NCBI GenBank assembly: GCA_947174565.1
Contig: CAMWJL010000008.1
Location: 1-44,087, forward strand
Length of the DNA stretch: 44,087 bases
Source of the DNA: an uncultured Prevotellaceae bacterium
GTDB lineage: Bacteria > Bacteroidota > Bacteroidia > Bacteroidales > Bacteroidaceae
Direction: 5' to 3'
Numbering within the stretch: the stretch's first letter is position 1; every line of letters begins with the position of its first letter. The notes below the pieces were generated by a model. The model was not told the origin of the DNA and did no database searches. It saw only the letters and a list, made by a program, of their open reading frames with translations. Shown here one piece after another: positions 37,018 through 44,087 of the stretch. The position numbers and the translations under genes were made by a program.

Positions 37018-38769
37018 CTACAACTGAAATTTCAGCACGTTCTCCACATAGCTGACGAAAGCGGCGTTGCAGAGACGGATACCGCCCGACGTAGGATAAC
37101 GCCCAGTGAAATACCAGTCGCCTGGATGGTCAGGACAAGCGCGATGCAGACCTTCGATGCTCTGATACACCAGTTCAACAGGGGCTTGCATACCCTCGGG
37201 ACGCAACATCTCCACTATCTTTCGGTTGATTTCCTCGACCGTGAAAGGAGCGTAGATGGCACGGACGTGGTTAATGCTGTCGATGGTCGAATCGGCATCC
37301 TTGCACTTTCTATATGTCTCGGCTATCACCTGTTCCATGCCCCGCTCCTTGATAAGAGCGATGGCGGCACGGAAAGCACAAAGCTCTTCAAGATGCGACA
37401 TATCAATGCCATAGTAGTCAGGATAGCGAATCTGCGGAGAGCTGCTCACCATCACAATCTTCTTGGGGTGCAGGCGGTCGAGAATCTTGAAGATGCTCTC
37501 TTTCAGCGTGGTACCACGCACGATGCTGTCATCAATGATGACGAGGTTATCCTCAAAGGGCGTGAGCGAACCGTAACTGACATCATAGACATGGGCGGCG
37601 AGGTCGTTGCGCTCCGTACCCTCCGCAATGAAGGTACGCAGTTTGATGTCCTTCCACACCACCTTCTCAATCCGCACGTCGTGGTCAAGGCGTCTCACCC
37701 CGTCGGTCATGCCGTAGAAAGCCACCTCGGCAGTATTGGGGATATAGGAAAAGACCGTGTGCGCCACGTCGTGGTCGATGGCTTGCATGATGGCAGGTGT
37801 CAGTTGCTCGCCCAACCGCTTGCGTTCCTGATAGATGTTGCGGTCAGAGCCTCGGCTGAAGTAGATGCGCTCGAACGAACACGCACTCAGCTCCTTGGCT
37901 GGCAGAATCTGCTCCAAATGGCTCGTGCCACTCTTGTTGACGATGAGCGACTGCCCTGGCTTTAACTCATGGATGTCCTCGGCATGGAGGTCGAAAGTCG
38001 TCTGAATGACAGGTCGTTCACTCGCCAGCACCACCACCTCGTCGTCCTGATACCAAAAAGCAGGACGGATGCCCCAAGGGTCACGCACAGCGAACATCTC
38101 GCCAGAGCCTGTCAATCCGCACATGACATAGCCACCGTCATAGTGGCTCATGGTCGTCTTCAGTACATTCGCCATCTCCACATGGCTATCTATATAAGCC
38201 GTGATGTCCGTCCCCTCCAAGCCCTGTTGTTGCGCCTCAACAAAGAGGCGTTCCACCTCGCGGTCAAGCCGATGCCCCATCAGTTCGAGCGTGATGTACG
38301 CATCGCCATAGATGCGCGGAGATTGCCCCTGCTGCGTCAGATATTGAAACACCTCGTCGATGTTGGTCATGTTAAAGTTGCCGCACAAACACAAGTTCTT
38401 GGCGCGCCAGTTGTTGCGCCGCAAGAAAGGATGCACATATTGCAACCCGCTCTTTCCCGTGGTAGAATAACGCAGATGCCCCATGTAGAGCTGCCCCGCG
38501 AAGGAGTCATCAATGCGCTTGAAAATCTCCGTGATGGCATCCTTTCCCAATGCCTTCTCACGAAACATATACTCCTCACCCACAGGCGCATCCATATTGA
38601 CGCATGCCACACCAGCCCCCTCCTGTCCGCGGTTGTGCTGCTTCTCCATCAGGAGGTAGAGCTTGTTCAGCCCGTAACGCCATGTGCCATACTTCCGTTC
38701 ATAGTAACTCAGTGGCTTCAAGAGGCGAATCATCGCCACGCCACACTCATGCTTCAGCTGTTCCATCAA
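37018..38769 (-). CDS. purF: Amidophosphoribosyltransferase (PurF-type)
   Basis: This class II glutamine amidotransferase couples glutamine hydrolysis to a phosphoribosyltransferase domain to make phosphoribosylamine, the first step of purine synthesis. The start MMEQLKHECGVAMIRL suggests a short propeptide removed before the nucleophile Cys9. Motifs: NRGQEGAGV, GHLRYSTTGKSG, CGNFNMTN in the glutaminase, and the PRPP site NLVIIDDSIVRGTT. At 583 residues it is longer than the usual 470-510, with extra sequence in both domains. It may be a Bacteroidota paralogue rather than the only PurF. The 5' end overlaps the end of pyrG by about 20 nt, so the two are translationally linked. Confidence 0.85.
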   Translation of the reverse strand: MMEQLKHECGVAMIRLLKPLSYYERKYGTWRYGLNKLYLLMEKQHNRGQEGAGVACVNMDAPVGEEYMFREKALGKDAITEIFKRIDDSFAGQLYMGHLRYSTTGKSGLQYVHPFLRRNNWRAKNLCLCGNFNMTNIDEVFQYLTQQGQSPRIYGDAYITLELMGHRLDREVERLFVEAQQQGLEGTDITAYIDSHVEMANVLKTTMSHYDGGYVMCGLTGSGEMFAVRDPWGIRPAFWYQDDEVVVLASERPVIQTTFDLHAEDIHELKPGQSLIVNKSGTSHLEQILPAKELSACSFERIYFSRGSDRNIYQERKRLGEQLTPAIMQAIDHDVAHTVFSYIPNTAEVAFYGMTDGVRRLDHDVRIEKVVWKDIKLRTFIAEGTERNDLAAHVYDVSYGSLTPFEDNLVIIDDSIVRGTTLKESIFKILDRLHPKKIVMVSSSPQIRYPDYYGIDMSHLEELCAFRAAIALIKERGMEQVIAETYRKCKDADSTIDSINHVRAIYAPFTVEEINRKIVEMLRPEGMQAPVELVYQSIEGLHRACPDHPGDWYFTGRYPTSGGIRLCNAAFVSYVENVLKFQL

Positions 38770-40360
38770 TGCAAGATTTTATAAAGCCCATAAACAACGG
38801 GTGCGGATGCAACACGGTTGACGAATACTCAGGGTGGAACTGCGCACCGATATACCATCTGAGCGCAGGAATCTCCACAATCTCCACCAAATCGGCAACA
38901 GGGTTGACACCCACACACTTCATGCCAGCCGCCTCGTATTCCTCCTTATAAGTATTGTTGAACTCGTAGCGATGACGATGCCTTTCGCTGATGCGCGTCT
39001 CCTTGCCATAAGCCTCATAGGCGCGGCTGCCCTCAACGAGCTGGCACTCATACGCCCCAAGCCTCATCGTGCCGCCCATCTGCGTGATGCTCTTCTGCTC
39101 CTCCATCATGTCGATGACATTATGCGGTGTATTGCCGTCCATCTCGCTGCTGTTGGCATCCTGATAACCCAACACGTTGCGTGCAAACTCGATGACCATC
39201 ATCTGCATGCCCAGACAGATGCCGAAGGTTGGGATGTCGTGGGTGCGAGTGTATTCCGCAGCGATAATCTTGCCCTCGATGCCACGCTGACCGAAGCCGG
39301 GACAGATGATGACCCCAGCCATGCCGTCAAGCTTCGACGCCACGTTATCGGCAGTGACCTCCTCGCTGTTGACAAAGTGGAGCTTGGTCTTCACATCGTT
39401 GTAGATACCAGCCAGATTGAGGCTCTCGCGGATGCTCTTGTAAGCGTCCTGCAAGTCGTACTTGCCGACCAGACCGATGTGTACCTCACGGGTGGCGCAG
39501 CGTTGCTTCTCCAAGAAGTCGTGCCACGGCTTCATGGCAGGTGTCTCTCCCACGGGAATGCCTATCTTCCTCAAGATGGCGGAATCCAGCCCCTGCCGCT
39601 GCATGCTCACGGGCACTTCGTAGATGGAAGGCATGTCTTCGCTCTGTACCACACACTCAAGGTCCACATTGCAGAACGAAGCCACCTTCAGACGCATGGA
39701 ATCGTCGAGGTGGCGTTCTGTGCGCAGCACGAGAATGTCGGGCTGGATGCCCATGCCTTGCAGCTCCTTCACCGAGTGCTGCGTGGGTTTCGTTTTCAGC
39801 TCGTCAGCCGCTTTCAGATAGGGTACATAAGTGAGGTGTACACAGACGGCATCGCGCCCCAACTGCCAGCGCAGCTGTCGGATAGCCTCCATGAACGGCG
39901 CGCTCTCGATGTCGCCAATGGTGCCACCCACTTCGGTGATGATGAAGTCGAGCTGTTCATCCGTCCCGTCCTCCCTCAGCATGCGCCGTTTAATCTCGTC
40001 TGTGATGTGCGGCACCACTTGGATGGTCTTGCCCAGATAGTCACCGTGGCGTTCGCGGTCGATGACCGTCTTGTAGATGCGCCCCGTGGTGATGGAGTTG
40101 TGGCGTGTCGTGTGGATGCCCGTGAAGCGTTCATAATGCCCCAAGTCCAAGTCTGTCTCCATGCCGTCGGCAGTCACATAGCATTCGCCATGCTCGTAGG
40201 GGTTCAGCGTGCCTGGGTCGATGTTGATGTAGGGGTCGAACTTCTGAATGGTGACTTTATAGCCACGCGCTTGCAGCAGTTTACCGATGCTGGCAGAGAT
40301 GATGCCCTTGCCCAGCGAGGACACCACGCCACCAGTGACGAAGATGTACTTTGCGTTCAT
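38747..40360 (-). CDS. pyrG: CTP synthase
   Basis: PyrG aminates UTP to CTP with glutamine and ATP. The synthetase domain opens with MNAKYIFVTGGVVSSLGKGI and includes KFDPYINIDPGTLNPYEHGE. The C-terminal class I glutaminase has the nucleophile in FGICLGMQMM and the His/Glu pair in GAQFHPEYSS. The length of 537 residues is normal. It overlaps purF and is preceded by a structured intergenic segment of tandem hairpins. Confidence 0.97.
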   Translation of the reverse strand: MNAKYIFVTGGVVSSLGKGIISASIGKLLQARGYKVTIQKFDPYINIDPGTLNPYEHGECYVTADGMETDLDLGHYERFTGIHTTRHNSITTGRIYKTVIDRERHGDYLGKTIQVVPHITDEIKRRMLREDGTDEQLDFIITEVGGTIGDIESAPFMEAIRQLRWQLGRDAVCVHLTYVPYLKAADELKTKPTQHSVKELQGMGIQPDILVLRTERHLDDSMRLKVASFCNVDLECVVQSEDMPSIYEVPVSMQRQGLDSAILRKIGIPVGETPAMKPWHDFLEKQRCATREVHIGLVGKYDLQDAYKSIRESLNLAGIYNDVKTKLHFVNSEEVTADNVASKLDGMAGVIICPGFGQRGIEGKIIAAEYTRTHDIPTFGICLGMQMMVIEFARNVLGYQDANSSEMDGNTPHNVIDMMEEQKSITQMGGTMRLGAYECQLVEGSRAYEAYGKETRISERHRHRYEFNNTYKEEYEAAGMKCVGVNPVADLVEIVEIPALRWYIGAQFHPEYSSTVLHPHPLFMGFIKSCIDGTAEA

Positions 40361-40421
40361 TTGTCTTATATTATATCTAATGTTGTGTCAAAACGATGCT
40401 GCGCCACATAGGCTTTCAACA

Positions 40422-40518
40422 CCTCAAAAGGGGTCTGAGTCACACCCCTTTTAGGGTCTGAGTCACACCCTTTTTGGGGTCTGACTCAGACCTCTTTTGA
40501 GGCACAAAAACAGTGCCT
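40422..40518 (-). repeat. Tandem hairpin array between the barrel gene and pyrG
   Basis: Three near-copies of GGGTCTGAGTCACACCC and a palindrome GGTCTGACTCAGACC (40478-40492) lie in tandem. The first forms AAAAGGGGT/ACCCCTTTT (40426-40452) and the second AGGGT/ACCCT (40453-40471). An outer 21-bp near-perfect inverted repeat (40422-40442 with 40482-40502, one G-T) allows a competing long fold. A further small stem AGGCAC/GTGCCT (40500-40518) adjoins. It could be a terminator, attenuator or repeat. Confidence 0.65.
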
Positions 40519-40523
40519 TTTCC

Positions 40524-41252
40524 TTATGGCTGTAACGTGAAGCCGAAAATCAGATAGGCCTTTTGGCTGCAAGGATTAGCAGTCACAGCTCCGAAGATGG
40601 GCAGTGAGAAGGAATCGGTCACCTTGATTGCCTTGGTGGCTCGCAGCGAGAGATTAACAATCGCGAAGCCATTCGTGCCGTAGGAGCTTGTGGCGCAGGG
40701 AACTGCACCAGCTGTGGCTGTCCAGTCGCAGGCGGCGAGTTTGAACGGAGCTGCCACCTCGAAGTAGGAGCTATAAGCGCGGTCGCCATCCTTGTTCACA
40801 CCATCGTTGCCCGAGAAGTTCGTGTACCACTGTATCGAAGCCACACCGAAATCGTAGCCGACATTTGCCTCGAAGACATGGTTGGTGCCGTGGGCATCGT
40901 ACTTGAAGTAGCGGTTCTGAGGGTCAAGACCCGTGCTGAACCAGTAATCCGTAATGCCGACATGGAAGCCTCCTGTGGTGTAGCCGAGCGTGAGGTCAAA
41001 CTCCTTCGTGTCGGCAGGGTCGGTAAGCCCCACACTGCCCCATGCGGAGAGCGACAAGCCTTTGTAGCCGATGCCCAATGTGGGTTGGAACGCCACGTTT
41101 CCTAATTCCTGACCACGCCAGATGTACTGGTTCACCACGTCGGCCTCGACGGTGGTTTCCACCTGCTCCTGTGCCTCAGCGGCTACCGCTCCGAAGAGCA
41201 ATGTAGCCGTGAGGGAAAACAATCTGATTATCTTTTTCATACTTGTGTCCAT
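40524..41252 (-). CDS. Outer-membrane barrel of the ammonium cluster
   Basis: From ATG 41252 (MDTSMKKIIRL; ATG 41240 is the alternative) the protein has 242 residues and a signal peptide ending near AAEAQ. The ORF track start at 41531 is not used, since it overlaps amt. The body has many short alternating strands with aromatic ends (YIWRGQELGNVAFQPTLGIG, LTLGYTTGGFHVGITDYWFS) and ends in FGFTLQP, an outer-membrane barrel signal. It resembles the TorF/Gcw_chp group of putative porins that often neighbour Amt in Bacteroidota. It probably lets ammonium or small amines cross the outer membrane. Confidence 0.72.
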   Translation of the reverse strand: MDTSMKKIIRLFSLTATLLFGAVAAEAQEQVETTVEADVVNQYIWRGQELGNVAFQPTLGIGYKGLSLSAWGSVGLTDPADTKEFDLTLGYTTGGFHVGITDYWFSTGLDPQNRYFKYDAHGTNHVFEANVGYDFGVASIQWYTNFSGNDGVNKDGDRAYSSYFEVAAPFKLAACDWTATAGAVPCATSSYGTNGFAIVNLSLRATKAIKVTDSFSLPIFGAVTANPCSQKAYLIFGFTLQP

Positions 41253-41287
41253 GTTGTTTTGTGTTTGTGTCGTGACTATTTGTGTGT

Positions 41288-42544
41288 TTAGTTGTAGCAA
41301 CTCTCTCCGTGCTCGTAGATGTCGAGTCCTTCTTCCTCTATGCGAGCAGGAACACGGAGTCCATGCAGCTTCTTGATGCCGTAGAAGAGGATGATGCCAC
41401 ACGCTGCCGCCCAAAGGTCGATGACGAGAATGCCGAAGCACTCCGCACCAAAGAAGCCCCAGCCGTGACCGTAGAAAGCACCGTTGCTGGTAGAGAACAG
41501 ACCTGTCATGAGTGTACCGAGGATGCCGCACACACCATGTACAGAAGAAGCACCCACAGGGTCGTCGATGTGCAGCTTGTGGTCAATGAACTCGATGGCG
41601 AATACCAGCACCGTGCCACAGACGAGACCGATGATGATGGCTCCAACGGGCGAAACCACGTCGCAACCTGCCGTAACGCCTACGAGACCTGCCAAGATGC
41701 CGTTGAGCGTAAGCGAGAGAGAGGGCTTGCCATACTTCATCCATGTGATGAACATGGTGGCTATACCACCTGCCACAGCAGAGAGGTTGGTGGTCAGGAA
41801 CACATGGGAGATAGCCAAGCGATTCACCTCGCCACTGGCTGCCAACTGGCTGCCAGGGTTGAATCCGAACCAACCCATCCAAAGAATGAACACGCCAAGG
41901 GCTGCTAACGTGAGGTTATGACCGGGGATTGCTCGGCTCTTGCCATCTTTGCTGTACTTGCCCAAGCGAGGACCGAGTGCAATGGCACCAATGAACGCCA
42001 ACACGCCGCCCACACTGTGTACGATGGCAGAACCAGCGAAGTCGTGGAACACATCGCCGAAGGTCGTCATCATGAAGGAGTCGGCAGCGTCGTTGCACAA
42101 CCAGCCACCACCCCACGTCCAGTGACCTTCCACAGGGTAGATAATCAGCGAGATGAAGGCACTGTAAACCAAGTACATCGAGAACTTCGTGCGTTCAGCC
42201 ATCGCGCCACTCACAATGGTGGCAGAGGTGGCGCAGAAGACCGTCTCGAATATCAGGAAGCCCTCCACGGGAAGGTCGCCCTTGTAGAAAGAAAGGTCGC
42301 CCCAGTTAGGCATACCAACGAATCCGCCAAGGAGGTCGCTACCAAACATCAGGCCGAAACCTATGAAGAAGAACAACAGGGAGCCGAACATGAAATCGAC
42401 AAAGTTCTTCATCAAGATGTTTGCGGCATTCTTACTGCGTGTGAATCCTGCCTCACATAAGGCAAATCCTGGTTGCATCCAAAAGACAAGTATGGCAGCC
42501 AACAGCATCCATACGGTGTCGAGTGATAATCCTATTTCGTTCAT
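41288..42544 (-). CDS. amt: Ammonium transporter (Amt/MEP/Rh family)
   Basis: Starting at ATG 42544 (MNEIGLSLDTVWMLL) the protein has 418 residues and about eleven membrane helices. Family motifs: FALCEAGFTRSKN, DFAGSAIVHSVGG with the first pore histidine, and GASSVHGVCGILGTL with the second. It carries ammonium across the inner membrane. It lies between the PII gene and the barrel gene with 126 and 35 nt spacing, so one transcript is likely. PII normally binds and blocks Amt when nitrogen is plentiful; that is family knowledge. Confidence 0.95.
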   Translation of the reverse strand: MNEIGLSLDTVWMLLAAILVFWMQPGFALCEAGFTRSKNAANILMKNFVDFMFGSLLFFFIGFGLMFGSDLLGGFVGMPNWGDLSFYKGDLPVEGFLIFETVFCATSATIVSGAMAERTKFSMYLVYSAFISLIIYPVEGHWTWGGGWLCNDAADSFMMTTFGDVFHDFAGSAIVHSVGGVLAFIGAIALGPRLGKYSKDGKSRAIPGHNLTLAALGVFILWMGWFGFNPGSQLAASGEVNRLAISHVFLTTNLSAVAGGIATMFITWMKYGKPSLSLTLNGILAGLVGVTAGCDVVSPVGAIIIGLVCGTVLVFAIEFIDHKLHIDDPVGASSVHGVCGILGTLMTGLFSTSNGAFYGHGWGFFGAECFGILVIDLWAAACGIILFYGIKKLHGLRVPARIEEEGLDIYEHGESCYN

Positions 42545-42670
42545 AATTGTGTTTTGTGTTTGCATGATTTGTTTCCGTGCGGCCACAGGAACAAGTTCCA
42601 AGGCTTCGCCCGGTTGCAATGTTTGTGTTGTAACTAATTTTCTTAGGACCTTTAGCAGAACCTATAAGCC

Positions 42671-43018
42671 TTATTTTTTGTCTCTGAGCACCGTGTCGCC
42701 GTGCTCACCCGTGCGGATGCTCCATGTATCAATCATGTCGCTCACAAAGATGCGCCCGTCACCGATTTCGCCCGTATGAGCCACCTGCAAAATGACCTGC
42801 ACCGTTGGCTCCACGAGGTGGTCGCGACATACGATGGTCACAGCCATGCGCTCTATCATATCGGTCGAATACTGCACGCCACGATAGATTCTTTCTTCGC
42901 GGCTCTGCCCGATGCCGTGAACGCTGTGGTACTCAAACCAGTCAATGTCCGAATTGAGCAAGGCTTCTTTCACCTCCTCAAACTTGGTCTTTCGGATGAT
43001 TGCTTCAATCTTTTTCAT
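42671..43018 (-). CDS. glnK: P-II family nitrogen regulator
   Basis: This is a 115-residue trimeric signalling protein that senses 2-oxoglutarate and nucleotides and gates Amt. The sequence starts MKKIEAIIRKTKFEEVKEAL, has a T-loop region with GQSREERIYRGVQYSTD, and ends with the conserved TGEIGDGRIFV and IRTGEHGDTVL. The T-loop has tyrosines, but the motif differs from the proteobacterial uridylylation site. It is the first gene of the cluster, with its own promoter. Confidence 0.9.
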   Translation of the reverse strand: MKKIEAIIRKTKFEEVKEALLNSDIDWFEYHSVHGIGQSREERIYRGVQYSTDMIERMAVTIVCRDHLVEPTVQVILQVAHTGEIGDGRIFVSDMIDTWSIRTGEHGDTVLRDKK

Positions 43019-43084
43019 ACCTTAAATGTGTTTTAATTTGTGTTTTTAACTTCGTTTTATCACTCATTGCAATGAATCTGGCGA

Positions 43085-43115
43085 CAAAGGTACAGCATTT
43101 GCGCTTAATATGCAA
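43085..43115 (-). promoter_or_regulatory. Promoter for the PII-amt cluster
   Basis: On the minus strand TTG (43115-43113) and TACCTTTG (43092-43085) are 20 bp apart. Start would be near 43078, about 60 nt before the PII ATG. No obvious extra operator is seen. Confidence 0.65.
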
Positions 43116-43196
43116 CATTTTGAAAGCAAAATAATTTATTTTACGACAAATATCAATAAAAAACACACCGTTTAATATAAAAAAGGTTATTATTTC

Positions 43197-43227
43197 TTTG
43201 TTTGTATTTCAAAACGTCGTATCTTTG
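43197..43227 (+). promoter_or_regulatory. Promoter for dapF
   Basis: TTTG (43197-43200) and TATCTTTG (43220-43227) are 19 bp apart on the plus strand. Divergent from the PII promoter. Confidence 0.75.
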
Positions 43228-43276
43228 CAGCGTAATTCAAGAACATAATAATCACGACACAAATATCATACACCAA

Positions 43277-44068
43277 ATGGCACGCAGGATACACTTCACC
43301 AAGATGCACGGAGCAGGCAACGATTACATCTATGTTGACACATTATTATATAATATAGAAGACCCGTCGGATGCGGCACGCGCATGGAGCGACCGCCACA
43401 AAGGTATTGGAGGTGACGGCTTGGTGCTGATTGGACGTCCTGACGAGAAAAACGAAGCTGAAGCAGACTTCACGATGCGCATCTTCAACGCTGACGGCTC
43501 AGAGGCGATGATGTGCGGCAATGCCAGCAGATGTGTCGGCAAGTATCTCTACGACAAAAAAGTCACAACACAAACACAAATTCGTCTGCTCACCCTCTCG
43601 GGAGTCAAGGTGCTGGACTTGCACCTTGCTCCAGAGGGCGTGGTGGATTTCGTTACGGTTGACATGAATGCGCCGATATTGGAGAACGAGAAGCAGTTCA
43701 CCCCCAATATCGGCATACAGCCCGAGGGAACTTTTGTTTCGATGGGCAATCCTCATTATGTAATCTTCGTGGACAACATCGAGACGGTGGATGTCACCGC
43801 TGAAGGTTCGCGGTTAGAATACCACCCTGCGTTTCCCGAACGCTGCAACATCGAGTTTGCCGAAGTGCGTCCAGACGGCATCCGAGTGCGCGTTTGGGAA
43901 CGTGGAAGTGGCATTACGATGGCTTGTGGAACAGGGGCTTGCGCCACTGCTGTGGCGGCGGCACTGACGGGACGTTGCGGACGCAAGAGCCACATCATCA
44001 TGGATGGTGGCACGCTTGACATCGAATGGCGAGAAACGGATAACCATGTATATATGACCTGTCTCTGA
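43277..44068 (+). CDS. dapF: Diaminopimelate epimerase
   Basis: DapF interconverts LL- and meso-diaminopimelate for peptidoglycan and lysine synthesis by a two-cysteine mechanism. Both are seen: [13 protein letters not shown] near residue 76 and [13 protein letters not shown] near residue 218. The opening [15 protein letters not shown] is typical. I chose ATG 43277 over the track start 43202, because it lies about 40 nt after the promoter start site and begins the conserved sequence. The 263-residue length is normal. In many Bacteroidota dapL follows, but the window ends 19 nt after the stop. Confidence 0.95.
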   Translation: MARRIHFTKMHGAGNDYIYVDTLLYNIEDPSDAARAWSDRHKGIGGDGLVLIGRPDEKNEAEADFTMRIFNADGSEAMMCGNASRCVGKYLYDKKVTTQTQIRLLTLSGVKVLDLHLAPEGVVDFVTVDMNAPILENEKQFTPNIGIQPEGTFVSMGNPHYVIFVDNIETVDVTAEGSRLEYHPAFPERCNIEFAEVRPDGIRVRVWERGSGITMACGTGACATAVAAALTGRCGRKSHIIMDGGTLDIEWRETDNHVYMTCL

Positions 44069-44087
44069 GACACATCTCCGAGCCCAC

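Noticed and set aside
38834-40411. 525-residue plus-strand ORF opposite pyrG
   Set aside because: It is a high-GC shadow of pyrG, whose own translation is fully conserved.
41253-41531. N-terminal extension of the barrel-protein ORF
   Set aside because: It overlaps amt antiparallel in frame only and is followed by a clear signal peptide at 41252/41240.

Overview
The window reads as chromosome of a Bacteroidota, most likely a Prevotella- or Bacteroides-like gut or oral anaerobe. The evidence is direct: SusC/SusD pair, a hybrid two-component system (HTCS), type IX-like C-terminal sorting tails, weak Shine-Dalgarno sites, and repeated use of the Bacteroidota promoter (-33 TTTG, about 19-21 bp, -7 TAnnTTTG) in front of several genes. 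No rRNA, CRISPR array, integrase or recognisable transposase was seen.

Layout. (1) 1-3136: a four-unit, 21-bp-phased operator-like array and promoter, then a glycyl-radical-enzyme activase, proB and proA in one tight operon closed by a perfect 19-bp hairpin. (2) 3160-5060, minus strand: psd, pssA and a small DUF4834-like membrane protein, i.e. phosphatidylethanolamine synthesis. (3) 5171-5524: tRNA-Gln and tRNA-Met with a clear promoter and terminator. (4) 5525-7507: an accessory patch next to the tRNAs with a tRNA-like structured sequence, five small unrecognised genes and GC-rich hairpins. (5) 7508-16378, minus strand: a minimal glycan locus of GH2 beta-galactosidase, a beta-propeller glycosidase-like protein and an HTCS regulator. 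The two enzyme genes share a 32-bp operator-like motif at identical spacing from identical -7 boxes, and the second has a long leader that can fold as a three-way junction. (6) 16379-31813, minus strand: two secreted proteins with C-terminal sorting tails, SusC, SusD, a DUF4843-like and a PKD-like lipoprotein, then a TonB-receptor-like barrel and a TlpA-type thioredoxin. (7) 32071-43092, minus strand: a nitrogen/glutamine cluster of PII, Amt, an outer-membrane barrel, pyrG, purF, asnB and a CarA-CarB fusion that holds only the first half of CarB. (8) 43197-44068, plus strand: dapF.

How the parts work together. The nitrogen cluster joins ammonium sensing and uptake to four enzymes that use glutamine amide nitrogen (CTP synthase, amidophosphoribosyltransferase, asparagine synthase, carbamoyl-phosphate synthase). 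The proBA operon makes the proline precursor glutamate semialdehyde/P5C; its leading activase gene may serve a hydroxyproline dehydratase lying left of the window (inference). The HTCS probably activates both glycosidase genes.

The points most worth a second look are the CarA/half-CarB fusion ending at a dispersed palindromic repeat, the paired HTCS operators, the three-way-junction leader, the phased ArgR-like array, the tRNA-like element beside the orphan small-gene cassette, and the tandem hairpins before pyrG. All functional calls rest on reading the translations; no database search was run.
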